A stretch of DNA of 63,729 nucleotides from JAMXLO01 sp964427005 (GTDB lineage Bacteria > Pseudomonadota > Alphaproteobacteria > Acetobacterales > Acetobacteraceae). Positions 27,490 through 36,111 of the stretch are shown piece after piece. Location of the stretch: the NCBI GenBank assembly GCA_964427005.1, contig CAYRTL010000014.1:1-63729 (forward strand), in the 5' to 3' direction. The position numbers and the translations under genes were made by a program. The first letter of the stretch is position 1. Each line of letters starts with the position of its first letter. Under the pieces are notes generated by a model. That model worked only from the letters and a program-made list of their open reading frames with translations. It was not told where the DNA came from and made no database searches.

Positions 27490-28056
27490 CTATTTGCGCC
27501 GCCAGCCGACCACTGTCAGGCCTTTGGCAGCATCGAGAATCTGAGGCACGTCGGGTTCCAGCCCGTGTTCCGTCAGCACGTCCTCCGGCGTCCGCGTAGG
27601 AACCTCCAGGAACACTGGCCGGCCGCCGGGAAGACGGACATCTGGTGCACGCGACAGATAGAAGACGTCGTACAGAGGGAGAAATAATCCGAACGCGTCC
27701 GCACCCCCGATCACGCCGATGACGGGATCCCGAATACCAATAACGGACAACGCTTCCTCAAATGACGCGCCGATCGGGTTCCACAGCAGTGCCTTCTGAT
27801 TGGATGGATGCCGCTCGACCGAAGGAATTCGTCTGGTCAGCACCAGCCGGTGGCGCAAATGGGAGCGGGGCTGCCGTTCCTGTGAGTGGCGGCCATGCAC
27901 AACCACGTCGACGCCGTCGAGCCCGCGCTCGAAGAACCGCTGGTCAGCTTCAAACTTCAGTGACTCCGGCATGACCCGGTGGGCGTCCGCCAGCATCCCG
28001 TCTTCAGAGACGATGGCATAACCTTCGATCCGGCCAGCGCGATACTCTTCGGCCAT
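27490..28056 (-). CDS. Dihydrofolate-reductase-like protein (RibD C-terminal family)
   Basis: A 188-residue protein with the DHFR/RibD-C fold: IEGYAIVSEDGMLAD at the N terminus, DVVVHGRHS in the middle, VIGVIGGADAFGLFLPLYDVFYLSRA, and a C-terminal domain strand. Members are pteridine or pyrimidine reductases using NADPH. The GG-A-F motif at about 117-120 is the cofactor-binding glycine pair. A ggaagga ribosome site supports the start. The exact substrate cannot be told from sequence. Confidence 0.82.
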   Translation of the reverse strand: MAEEYRAGRIEGYAIVSEDGMLADAHRVMPESLKFEADQRFFERGLDGVDVVVHGRHSQERQPRSHLRHRLVLTRRIPSVERHPSNQKALLWNPIGASFEEALSVIGIRDPVIGVIGGADAFGLFLPLYDVFYLSRAPDVRLPGGRPVFLEVPTRTPEDVLTEHGLEPDVPQILDAAKGLTVVGWRRK

Positions 28057-28124
28057 GGGTATCCTTCCCCGAATCGCAGACCTGCGCCTAAGCGAACAGG
28101 ATTCGCGAAGGGTAAGGCATCACT

Positions 28125-28310
28125 ATGGCGACGCTTTGCTTTCAATGCCCAGAGTGCGGCTATGGCGATTACGAGGTCGGTCACCTAACGGACGAAGCCG
28201 AGCTTTATTGCATCGTCTGCCTGGAGGAGCACGGATTGCGTGTGCAGGTCTGCTGTTGGGAAGAACACCAAGCGGTTCTCGCCGATCCTGTGGGCAACTT
28301 GGACCACTGA
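28125..28310 (+). CDS. Small zinc-ribbon-like protein
   Basis: A 61-residue acidic protein with CPECG near the N terminus and CIVC about 20 residues later, a two-knuckle zinc-ribbon layout, then a C-terminal CCWEEH. The upstream aagggtaagg could serve as ribosome site. It lies just before the creatininase operon on the same strand. I do not recognise a family; reality as a gene is likely but not certain. Confidence 0.55.
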   Translation: MATLCFQCPECGYGDYEVGHLTDEAELYCIVCLEEHGLRVQVCCWEEHQAVLADPVGNLDH

Positions 28311-28377
28311 AACCGGGTTCCGAATTGCAGGCCAAGCGCATGGGCTGCAAGATGGGGTGGTCCACAGGAGAACACCC

Positions 28378-29124
28378 ATGCAGCTCGCGCTGTCCACCTG
28401 GCATGAGGTCGAAGAGTACCTGCGCTCGTCGCGCGGCATCATCATTCCGATCGGCTCGACCGAACAGCATGGGCCGAATGGCCTCATCGGCACCGATCAT
28501 CTCGACGCGGAATTCGTAGCCAAGGGTGTCGGCGACGAAATCGGCTGCCTGGTTGCGCCAACCCTCACCATCGGAATGTCGCAGCATCATCTCGGCTTCG
28601 CCGGCTCCATCACGCTGCGGCCGACGACGCTGATCGCCCTGGTGGGCGATGTCGTCACCTCGCTGATGAAGCACGGCTTCGAGCGGTTCCTGTTCATCAA
28701 TGGTCATGGTGGAAATGTCGCCACCGTGACCGCCGCATTCGACGAAATCTACGCTGCGTCATCCATGCGCGGCCCGGGCGAGTCCTCGCCGGTGCGCTGC
28801 AAGATGGTGTTCTGGTCCCAAGGTTCCCGCGCATCGGCGCTCGCTAAGGAGCTGTATGGCGATGCCAATGGCAGCCATGCGACCGCGGCCGAAGTGTCGC
28901 TGTCGCAGCACTACCAACCGCAGGCGATCAAGCACGCGCAGATGTCGCCGAAGGTGGCGCCGAAGAGCACCGGCTTCTTCGACTGCGCCGACTATCGCCA
29001 CCGTTTTCCGGATGGACGCATCGGCTCCGACCCGTCGCTCTCCACGCCTGAACACGGCGCGCAGCTGTACCAGGCAGCGGTTGCCGACATGATTGAGGTC
29101 TATCGCGCCTTCGTCACCGACTGA
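28378..29124 (+). CDS. Creatininase family protein
   Basis: A 248-residue metal-dependent amidohydrolase. The motifs IPIGSTEQHGP and GTDHLDAE supply metal-binding Glu, His and Asp residues, and FINGHGGN is the family signature. Creatininase opens cyclic amides such as creatinine. The ATG at 28378 has a ggagaac site; the longer open frame upstream runs through the zinc-ribbon gene. The stop overlaps the hyuB start (TGATG), so it works with the hydantoinase genes, perhaps in N-methylhydantoin or creatinine use. Confidence 0.9.
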   Translation: MQLALSTWHEVEEYLRSSRGIIIPIGSTEQHGPNGLIGTDHLDAEFVAKGVGDEIGCLVAPTLTIGMSQHHLGFAGSITLRPTTLIALVGDVVTSLMKHGFERFLFINGHGGNVATVTAAFDEIYAASSMRGPGESSPVRCKMVFWSQGSRASALAKELYGDANGSHATAAEVSLSQHYQPQAIKHAQMSPKVAPKSTGFFDCADYRHRFPDGRIGSDPSLSTPEHGAQLYQAAVADMIEVYRAFVTD

Positions 29125-30851
29125 TGATCGATCCGGTCAAGCTGGAGATCATCCGCGGCGCGATTCGTGCAGCGCAGGCGGAGATGGATGCGCTGTTGGA
29201 GCGCACCGCGATCAGCGCCTTCATTCGCGAGAAGAAGGACTTCTACACCGCGCTGTTCGATGCCAACGGCGTCATGGTGGTTGGATCGATGGTGCCAATC
29301 TTCGGTGACATCACCGCGCCGGTGTTCGCCCGCTTCCCACCGGAGACGATGCGCGAAGGCGATCTGTATTGGTACAGCGACTGCTATGCCTCCCGTGGCG
29401 CCGTATCGCATTCCAACGACCAGGTCTTCCTCGCGCCAGTGTTCCATGAGGGGCGGCGCGCGGCATTCGTGATGGGCTGGGCCCATTTCTCCGACATCGG
29501 CGGACTGCGCCCGGGCTCCATCAGTTCCGACGCCACCGACATCTTCCAGGAAGGCATCATCATTCCCCCCACCAAGCTGATCGATGCGAGCACGGTGAAT
29601 GAGGCGGCGCTGGAGATCTTTCATCGCAACTCGCGTTACCCCGAGCAGAGCCGCGGTGACACGCGCGCACTGATGGCCTCAGTCGATCTCGGCGTGCGGC
29701 GGATGATCGAGATCCTACAGCGCTTTGAACCCGACGTGGTGGCTGAAGCATTCGATCAGCTCTTCACGCGGACCCGCGAACTGGTGCGTGCCAGATTGCG
29801 CGAGACCTTCGCCGTCGGCACGCATCGCTTCAGCGATGCGATCGACTCGGATGGTCACGGCAACGGCCCCTTCCACATCCGGTTGGCGCTGACACGCACC
29901 GCGGATGACAGGTTCATTCTGGATGCGACCGAAACAGACGATCAGGCGCCGGGACCGGTGAATTTCCTGATGAACCCGGACGTGCCTGGCATGGCGCTTG
30001 GGCTGTTCTTTCTCGGCGGTGACCCGGCGCAGGTGTGCAATGCCGGCGGACCACGTGCGCTGGATGAAGTGAAGCTGCGCGAGGGCTCACTGTTATGGCC
30101 GCGCTTTCCTGCGCCGCTCGGATTGCGCGGAATGACAATGATGCGGTTTCTCGCGACACTGAACGGCCTGGTCAATGTCGCGGGTGGCAGCGCACCCGCA
30201 TCGCATTCGGCGTACGTGATCATCATGCTGCGTGGCAGCGCCAATGGAAAGCCATTCCTGATGTCGGATGGCATCGGCGTCGGCTATGGTGCGCGCGCGA
30301 CGGCCGATGGGATCGACGCGGTGTACTTCGTCGCTCAGGAGAATTATCCGGTCGAGTTCCTCGAACAAAGCTATCCGGTAAGGCTGCTTCGCTACGGCAT
30401 CAACCGCGATAGCGGCGGACCCGGCAAGTTCCGTGGCGGTGCCGGCGTCGTTCGCGAGTACGAGGTGCTCGCCGAGTACGCGGTGCTGTCCATGCGGATC
30501 GACAGTGTGGTGAACCCGCCTTGGGGTGTTGCCGGCGGCATGCATGGCGGTACCGGCCGCGCGATTGTCAATCCGGGCACGCCGCGCGAGCAGAAACTGG
30601 CGCCGCTGTCGGATGGTACCGTGCTGCGGCGTGGCGACATCCTGTTGCTGGAGACCGGCGGCGGTGGCGGCCATGGCGATCCGTTCCATCGGCCCGCGCA
30701 GCACGTGCTGCAGGATGTGCGCGATGGCTTCGTGTCAGTAGAAGCGGCGCGGCGTGATTATGGCGTCGCGATCCTCGACAACATGCTGGACGAAGCCGGC
30801 ACGCATGCGTTGCGTGAGAGCGGCAGGGAACTTGCCAATGTCGCGTGCTGA
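29124..30851 (+). CDS. hyuB: Hydantoinase B / 5-oxoprolinase B-type subunit
   Basis: A 575-residue protein of the HyuB family. Features include the N-terminal ISAFIREKKDF, RGAVSHSNDQ and the glycine-rich NRDSGGPGKFRGG and ETGGGGGHGDP motifs near the C terminus. With HyuA it performs ATP-driven cleavage of hydantoins, N-methylhydantoin or 5-oxoproline. It begins in the creatininase stop and overlaps hyuA by 14 bases. Confidence 0.93.
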   Translation: MIDPVKLEIIRGAIRAAQAEMDALLERTAISAFIREKKDFYTALFDANGVMVVGSMVPIFGDITAPVFARFPPETMREGDLYWYSDCYASRGAVSHSNDQVFLAPVFHEGRRAAFVMGWAHFSDIGGLRPGSISSDATDIFQEGIIIPPTKLIDASTVNEAALEIFHRNSRYPEQSRGDTRALMASVDLGVRRMIEILQRFEPDVVAEAFDQLFTRTRELVRARLRETFAVGTHRFSDAIDSDGHGNGPFHIRLALTRTADDRFILDATETDDQAPGPVNFLMNPDVPGMALGLFFLGGDPAQVCNAGGPRALDEVKLREGSLLWPRFPAPLGLRGMTMMRFLATLNGLVNVAGGSAPASHSAYVIIMLRGSANGKPFLMSDGIGVGYGARATADGIDAVYFVAQENYPVEFLEQSYPVRLLRYGINRDSGGPGKFRGGAGVVREYEVLAEYAVLSMRIDSVVNPPWGVAGGMHGGTGRAIVNPGTPREQKLAPLSDGTVLRRGDILLLETGGGGGHGDPFHRPAQHVLQDVRDGFVSVEAARRDYGVAILDNMLDEAGTHALRESGRELANVAC

Positions 30852-32853
30852 GTACGCCGTAGCAGTCGACATCGGCGGGACCTTCACTGACATCACGTTG
30901 CACGACAGTTCAACCGGCCGCCAGTGGCGCGCCAAGACTCCGAGCACGCCGGCCGATCCGTCGGAGGCATTCCTTGCCGGCGTAATGCTTGTCCTGAACG
31001 AGGCTGGTGCGGCTCCGCAGGAAATCGTCCGGGTGCTGCACGGCACGACAGTGGCCACCAATCTGATCCTGGAGGGCAAGAGTGCTCGCACTGCGCTAGT
31101 GACCACAGCCGGTTTTCGCCATGTGCTGGAAATCGGCCGGCAGGACATTCCGCGCCACGCCAATCTGTTCACCTGGGTGAAGCCGAAGCGTCTCGTGCCG
31201 CCAGAGCGGGTGGTGGAGGTGCGCGAACGCGTCGGTCCAGGCGGCGCAGTCATGACACCACTCGACGAGACAAGTGTACATGATGTCGCCACCGCGCTTC
31301 GGCGGATGCACGTGCAGGCGGTGGCGATCTGTCTTCTGCACTCGTTCGCGTATCCCGCCCATGAGCGACGGGTTGCCGAGTTGCTGCGATCTTCCTTGCC
31401 GGGCGTTGCGGTGACGGCGTCGATCGATGTGCTTCCCGTGGTGCGCGAATATGAGCGCAGCCTCGCGGCCACCATGAATGCTGGTGTTATGCCAGCGGTC
31501 ACCACCTATGTGCACCGTCTTCGCCGCCGGCTGAGCGACGCAAACATCTCCGCCCCATTGCTGCTGATGCAATCCAATGGTGGCGTGGCCGGAGCGGCAA
31601 CCATCGGACGCGCGCCGTCGCTGACCGTGCTGTCAGGTCCCGCCGCCGGCGTGGTGGGTGCGCGTGACGTGGCGGCGGCGTGCGGCATAACGGATATCGT
31701 GACGGTCGATATCGGTGGCACCAGTGCTGACATCTGCCTGCTCCGCGGTGGACGAATTGAGCTGACGCAGCGCGGGCGTATCGCTCAGTGGCCGTTGCCG
31801 CTGCCGATGGTGGACATGGTGACCATTGGTGCAGGCGGCGGCTCCATTGCGCGTTTGTCGGATGGCGCGCTCATCGTCGGCCCGGCGAGTGCCGGTGCAG
31901 TACCTGGTCCTGCTTGTTATGGCGCGGGTGGTGAACAGCCAACAGTCACGGATGCGCATCTTGTGCTCGGGCATCTGCCTGCATCGTTACTCGGTGGCCG
32001 CATGACACTCGACGCGGCGCTGGCCGAGACTGCGATCCGTAAGCACGTCGCCGACCCGCTTGGCCTGTCGCTGTACGATGCGGCCCGCGGCATCCTGGCC
32101 ATCGCCGACTCCAACATGGTCGGCGCAATTCGCGTGGTCTCAGTGGAGCGCGGGCACGATCCGCGGGACTTCACCCTGGTGGCATTTGGGGGTGCAGGTC
32201 CGCTGCATGCCTGCTCGCTTGCGGAGTTACTCGGCATCTCGCGCGTGCTGATACCGCCGGCGCCAGGCGTGTTGTGCGCCGAAGGACTTCTGGCTGCCGG
32301 GTTGAAGGCCGAGTTCTCGCGCACATTGCCAAACCCAGATGCGTGGGATGCAGTGGCCGATGAGTTTGCTGCGCTTGAAACTGAAGCGCTGGCCTGGTTT
32401 GACGAGGAGCGAGTGGCAGAAAGCGACAGGAAGCTGTCGCGCATTGCATTGCTGCGATACGAGGGGCAGGGCTCGGAGCTTGCCATTCTCTGGTCTGGTG
32501 ATCCTGATGTCGCCAAGGCGGCGTTTGCCGAGGCACATCGCGCACTGAACGGCTTTTCCCTGGAGAGCAAGATCGAGTTGATCACTCTCCGTGTAGAAGC
32601 CGAGAGCCGCAGGTCTGCCTCGCTGCGCCAGGCTCTGCCACGCGGCGGTCGCGCGGAACCGATTGGGCGGCAGATTCTGCACAGTACCAATGGTGCACGG
32701 GAAGCACTCGTGTTCGAGCGTGCAACACTGGGTGTTGGTGACAGCTTGCCTGGCCCGGCCATTGTCACGCAGCTTGATGCGACGACGCTGGTTGCGCCGA
32801 GATGGAAAGCGGAAGTGCTGCAAATTGGCGCCCTGCTTTTGGTGCGACGCTGA
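30838..32853 (+). CDS. hyuA: Hydantoinase A / 5-oxoprolinase A-type subunit
   Basis: A 671-residue ATP-binding subunit with the actin-like phosphate loop VAVDIGGTFTDI at residues 8-19, HGTTVATNLILEGK and, in the middle, VDIGGTSADI. It partners HyuB. The start MSRAEYAV at 30838 places the phosphate loop at the usual position; an earlier in-frame ATG would add 28 residues antisense in style. The operon has no transporter or regulator, so the inducing substrate is unknown. Confidence 0.93.
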   Translation: MSRAEYAVAVDIGGTFTDITLHDSSTGRQWRAKTPSTPADPSEAFLAGVMLVLNEAGAAPQEIVRVLHGTTVATNLILEGKSARTALVTTAGFRHVLEIGRQDIPRHANLFTWVKPKRLVPPERVVEVRERVGPGGAVMTPLDETSVHDVATALRRMHVQAVAICLLHSFAYPAHERRVAELLRSSLPGVAVTASIDVLPVVREYERSLAATMNAGVMPAVTTYVHRLRRRLSDANISAPLLLMQSNGGVAGAATIGRAPSLTVLSGPAAGVVGARDVAAACGITDIVTVDIGGTSADICLLRGGRIELTQRGRIAQWPLPLPMVDMVTIGAGGGSIARLSDGALIVGPASAGAVPGPACYGAGGEQPTVTDAHLVLGHLPASLLGGRMTLDAALAETAIRKHVADPLGLSLYDAARGILAIADSNMVGAIRVVSVERGHDPRDFTLVAFGGAGPLHACSLAELLGISRVLIPPAPGVLCAEGLLAAGLKAEFSRTLPNPDAWDAVADEFAALETEALAWFDEERVAESDRKLSRIALLRYEGQGSELAILWSGDPDVAKAAFAEAHRALNGFSLESKIELITLRVEAESRRSASLRQALPRGGRAEPIGRQILHSTNGAREALVFERATLGVGDSLPGPAIVTQLDATTLVAPRWKAEVLQIGALLLVRR

Positions 32854-32908
32854 TGCGTCTGACCACCTACGATATTCATATGTAGGCGGCCCACAGCACC
32901 GATGGCAT

Positions 32909-32949
32909 TTATACCCAATCTCGCTGACAATGACCCATGCGCTGCCTTC
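32909..32949 (+). repeat. 41-bp dispersed repeat, copy 2
   Basis: Same orientation and 39/41 identity with 25742-25782. It lies between hyuA and the orphan kdpA locus, 57 bases before the FNR-type box. Confidence 0.75.
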
Positions 32950-33006
32950 ATCGGGGCTGGCATTATATGTCCTCGGATCGATTTTGCATGCCGGCAAATG
33001 ATCCCG

Positions 33007-33020
33007 TTGATCCACATCAA
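33007..33020. promoter_or_regulatory. FNR/FixK-type box upstream of the orphan kdpA
   Basis: TTGATccacATCAA is a perfect match to the dyad TTGAT-N4-ATCAA recognised by FNR, Anr and FixK regulators. It ends 56 bases before the GTG of the microprotein, a place suited to activation. The same dyad (TTGATccagATCAA) occurs at 39717 upstream of the kdp operon. Confidence 0.7.
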
Positions 33021-33076
33021 TGCGCGTTCCCCACAACTGTGACGTGAGGGGCGGCGCGTCTTCAAAGGGTACTCTT

Positions 33077-33196
33077 GTGCTGGATTTACTGATGCTGGTG
33101 TTGCTCGCCGTCGCATTCGTCGGCGCCGTGGGCTACGTACGGGCGTGCGTTGACCTGACGCGGACAAACGGCTCTGCGACAGAGGACGCGCCATGA
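33077..33196 (+). CDS. 39-aa membrane microprotein before the orphan kdpA
   Basis: GTG start, one TM helix (about residues 3-22), then a short polar tail. Pattern MLD...AFVGAVGYVRAC-x2-L matches that of the 27-aa peptide encoded at 39925 upstream of kdpF (MLD...AFLGGCILYAYAC-x2-L). The stop overlaps the kdpA ATG (ATGA). It probably plays a KdpF-like stabilising or assembly role for the second KdpA. Confidence 0.7.
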   Translation: MLDLLMLVLLAVAFVGAVGYVRACVDLTRTNGSATEDAP

Positions 33197-34899
33197 CCTG
33201 GCAGGGCTGGCTGCAAGTTGCCGTTTTCGCGGCACTCATCACCGCAGTCGTCAAGCCCCTTGGCGGTTACATCGTGCGCAATGTCGATGGCGGTGGCCGA
33301 GTGCAGCGCGCCTTCGCTCTGTGGGAGCGCGGACTGTATCGGCTCGCCGGCATCAACCCGGTAGAAGAACAGGGCTGGGTCGATTACGCGCTGGCGCTGC
33401 TCTGGTTTCACCTGGCTGGCATTGCCGCACTCTATGCGTTGCTGCGTTTGCAGCAACTGCTGCCGCTCAACCCGCAGCAGATGCATGCGATGACGCCTGA
33501 CCTGGCGTTGAACACGGCAGTCAGCTTCGCCACCAATACAAGCTGGCAATCGTATGGCGGCGAATCCACGCTCAGCAATCTGTCGCAGATGGCAGGAATT
33601 GCCGTGCAGTCGTTCATGTCCGGCGCGGTCGGCATTTCCGTGGCGCTCGCCCTGGTACGCGGATTCGCGCGCCGCTCATCAACCTCCATCGGCAACTTCT
33701 GGGTCGATCTGACGCGCGTGACTTTCTATGTCCTGCTGCCGATATGCTTTATCGCGGCGCTGATCATGGTCTGGCAAGGCGTGCCGCAGACCTTGGGGCC
33801 GTTCGTCACCGCCACGACACTGGAGGGCGCGCAGCAGATCATGGCGCTCGGACCGGTCGCCTCGCAGAAGGTGATCGCGGTGATGAGCGGCGATGGCGGC
33901 GGCTTCTTCAATGTCAACTCGGCGCATCCGTTCGAGAACCCGACCGCCCTCACGAACCTGATCCAGATGCTGCTGATCTTCGTGATCGGCGTGGCGCTCA
34001 CCAACACATTCGGCCGCATGGTCGGCGACCAGCGCCATGGCTGGGTATTGTTCGCCGCAATGGCGATCATGTTCATCGCAGGCCTTACCGTCATCTATGG
34101 CAGTGAGGCACGTACGCCTCCCGCGTTCTCGCAGTTCGGGCTCGATCAGATGGCAGGCAACATGGAAGGCAAGGAGGTCCGGTTCGGTATCGGCCAGTCC
34201 TCCCTGTTCGCGACGGTCACAACCGCTTCGTCGGATGGCGCCGTCAATTCGATGCATGACAGTTTCATGCCGCTCTCTAGCCTCATGCTGATGGCCAACA
34301 TGATGCTGGACGAGGTTATCGTCGGTGGACCGGGTTCCGGTCTGTTCGGCATCGTGCTATTCGCCATCGTCGCCGTGTTTGCCGCAGGGCTGATGATCGG
34401 GCGAACACCTGAATACCTGGGCAAAAAGATCGAAGCCAACGAAGTGAAAATGACGATGCTGGCGCTGCTTTGCGTGCCCGCCGCGATTCTTGGCATTGCT
34501 GCGGTTGCTGCGGTTCTGCCAGCCGGTACAGGTGCGCTGAACAACGCTGGCCCGCATGGATTTTCCGAGCTGCTGTACGCGTACACCTCGGGCGCTGCGA
34601 CCAACGGCAGCGCGTTTGCCGGGCTGAGCGCGAACTCGCCATTCTACAATCTGACGCTTGCAGGAGCGATGTTTGCCGGCCGTCTTCTGGTCATCGTGCC
34701 GGTGCTCTGTATCGCGGGCAACCTGGCGGCGAAGCGCGTCGTGCCTGCCTCCGCTGGAACACTGCCCACGCATGGCATGCAATTCATCGGGCTGCTGATT
34801 GGCACAATCGTCATCGTCGGTGGGCTGACATTCTTTCCCGCGCTGGCGCTTGGACCGGCAGCCGAGCACTTCGCGATGCAGGCTGGACTGACCTACTGA
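33193..34899 (+). CDS. Orphan second KdpA-like potassium-channel subunit
   Basis: A 568-residue membrane protein clearly homologous to KdpA along its whole length, with RTPEYLGKKI and the four pore repeats. There is no kdpB or kdpC beside it. Each filter loop differs from the canonical copy at 40133: TNTSWQSY (for TNTNWQSY), GDGGGF with D234 (for TNGGGF), SSDGAV with D348 (for ASCGAV), and TNGSAF (for NNGSAF). It may therefore work without KdpB, pair with the other KdpBC, carry another ion, or act as a sensor. It starts inside the microprotein stop. An FNR-type box lies upstream. Confidence 0.9.
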   Translation: MTWQGWLQVAVFAALITAVVKPLGGYIVRNVDGGGRVQRAFALWERGLYRLAGINPVEEQGWVDYALALLWFHLAGIAALYALLRLQQLLPLNPQQMHAMTPDLALNTAVSFATNTSWQSYGGESTLSNLSQMAGIAVQSFMSGAVGISVALALVRGFARRSSTSIGNFWVDLTRVTFYVLLPICFIAALIMVWQGVPQTLGPFVTATTLEGAQQIMALGPVASQKVIAVMSGDGGGFFNVNSAHPFENPTALTNLIQMLLIFVIGVALTNTFGRMVGDQRHGWVLFAAMAIMFIAGLTVIYGSEARTPPAFSQFGLDQMAGNMEGKEVRFGIGQSSLFATVTTASSDGAVNSMHDSFMPLSSLMLMANMMLDEVIVGGPGSGLFGIVLFAIVAVFAAGLMIGRTPEYLGKKIEANEVKMTMLALLCVPAAILGIAAVAAVLPAGTGALNNAGPHGFSELLYAYTSGAATNGSAFAGLSANSPFYNLTLAGAMFAGRLLVIVPVLCIAGNLAAKRVVPASAGTLPTHGMQFIGLLIGTIVIVGGLTFFPALALGPAAEHFAMQAGLTY

Positions 34900-35051
34900 C
34901 GCTGCGGCTGCGGCTGCTGCTGCTGCGCTGATGCGGAATTACCAACCTGCTCCTCGATTTTTGTGGCGGCCGGCCTGTCGGCGTACGATATTATCGATTT
35001 GAAACACTAGAGATGCAGGCTGCGTATGCGGCCTTGCTGTTCAGGTGCCCG

Positions 35052-35414
35052 ATGAGTGTGATGGTTGCCGAAGATCGCTCGATGTGCGTGCAGCCGTTTC
35101 AGGTGGTGCAGACCGCCTGGGTCGATATCGACTTGTGCAGGCTCGGCTGCCGACTGCCCATGAGTCCTGAAGCCGTCGAGAAGAAGTTCCGCCGCCTCCT
35201 CAACCTCGGTGAGTGTGCGCCCTGGCCGCCCATCGTTGGCCATTGGGAAGGCGAGCGCTTCCTGGTGGATGACGGCCGCCATGATTACCTGGCGGCTCTC
35301 ATGCTGGGCCGCGACAAGGTGTTCGTCTGCTGGCTGCAGGACGTACGGCTGCCGCCGGAACTGCCGGTCAACTCCCCCGCCCCGGAACCGGTGGTAGCAG
35401 AACTGATCGGCTGA
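35052..35414 (+). CDS. ParB/sulfiredoxin-fold protein
   Basis: About 120 residues from the ATG at 35052; an ATG at 35013 would add 13. The core W-PPIVGHWEGERFLVDDGRHDYLAALMLGRDKVFVCWL has the ParB/Srx layout: strand, short loop with DGRHRY-like motif (here DGRHDY), helix, strand. Such domains bind nucleotides, and the family includes nucleases and sulfiredoxins. It lies between the orphan kdpA and a phosphatase gene on the same strand, probably in one transcript. The role is unknown. Confidence 0.65.
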   Translation: MSVMVAEDRSMCVQPFQVVQTAWVDIDLCRLGCRLPMSPEAVEKKFRRLLNLGECAPWPPIVGHWEGERFLVDDGRHDYLAALMLGRDKVFVCWLQDVRLPPELPVNSPAPEPVVAELIG

Positions 35415-35472
35415 ACTCTCGTCACCAATTCGTCGGTTGACCCGGCTGGCTGGACTTGGTGGCCTCGCCGCC

Positions 35473-36060
35473 ATGGATCTGCCGTTTCAGATAACCGTCT
35501 GCGGTCTCGGTGAGCTGAGTGAACACCGGGAGGCCCGCCTGACGCACGTACTGTCCGTCCTTGACCCCGGCGTGCCCAGCCCGGTGGAGTTCGACGGCTT
35601 GCCCGCGAGAAGGCGTATGGAGCTGCGCTTCCATGACATCGTCGATGAGCATCCCGAGATGCAGTGCCCGCGTGCCGAGCACATCGAGCGCCTGCTGCAA
35701 TTTGTGCAGCAAGTGTCAGACGAATGCCCTGCCGGGGGACATCTGCTGGTGCATTGCCACGCGGGCTTTTCGCGCTCGCCGGCGTCGGCGGTTCTCATAA
35801 TGACGAAGCTTCGTCCGGAACTGCCCTCCGCGGCGTTGATAACCGAACTGCTGCGCATTCGTCCGCGCGTGTGGCCGAATCTCCGGATGTTGGAAATCGG
35901 CGATGAGCTGCTGGCCCGTGGCGGTGATATCGTTCGTGCGGTGCGGCAGCTTTATAGATATCTGTTGGAACGTGATCCCGGTCTGGATCAGCTCATTCGC
36001 AGTGTCGGCCGAGAACGGGAACTTGAGGCGGCTGTGAAATCGGCTGACGTGCGGGGCTGA
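35473..36060 (+). CDS. Cys-based protein phosphatase (dual-specificity/tyrosine phosphatase like)
   Basis: About 195 residues. The active-site loop is H94-C95-HAGFS-R101-S, a full HCx5RS signature, with a possible general acid in FHDIVDEH upstream. The small size resembles the atypical PTPs. A TTG at 35437 could add 12 residues. It follows the ParB-like gene by 58 bases. A phosphotyrosine or other phospho-substrate in the Kdp or kinase signalling of this region is possible but not shown. Confidence 0.82.
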   Translation: MDLPFQITVCGLGELSEHREARLTHVLSVLDPGVPSPVEFDGLPARRRMELRFHDIVDEHPEMQCPRAEHIERLLQFVQQVSDECPAGGHLLVHCHAGFSRSPASAVLIMTKLRPELPSAALITELLRIRPRVWPNLRMLEIGDELLARGGDIVRAVRQLYRYLLERDPGLDQLIRSVGRERELEAAVKSADVRG

Positions 36061-36091
36061 CCTTGTCCCGCGTTGCGGCGGGTGTACGCCG

Positions 36092-36111
36092 GTTCGTTAG
36101 CCCTAACGAAC
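36092..36111. terminator. Inverted repeat between convergent genes
   Basis: GTTCGTTAG, two bases, CTAACGAAC: a perfect 9-bp dyad that includes the stop codon of the SOUL gene and lies 31 bases past the phosphatase stop. Likely a bidirectional transcript end or a protein site; no T run. Confidence 0.4.

Noticed and set aside
31917..33254. 445-codon minus-strand open frame
   Set aside because: Antisense to hyuA and running over the kdpA microprotein; Ser/Arg/Ala-rich without domains.
34901..34930. GCTGCGGCT/GCTGCT run after the orphan kdpA
   Set aside because: Simple low-complexity sequence; no hairpin with a T run and no sign of function.
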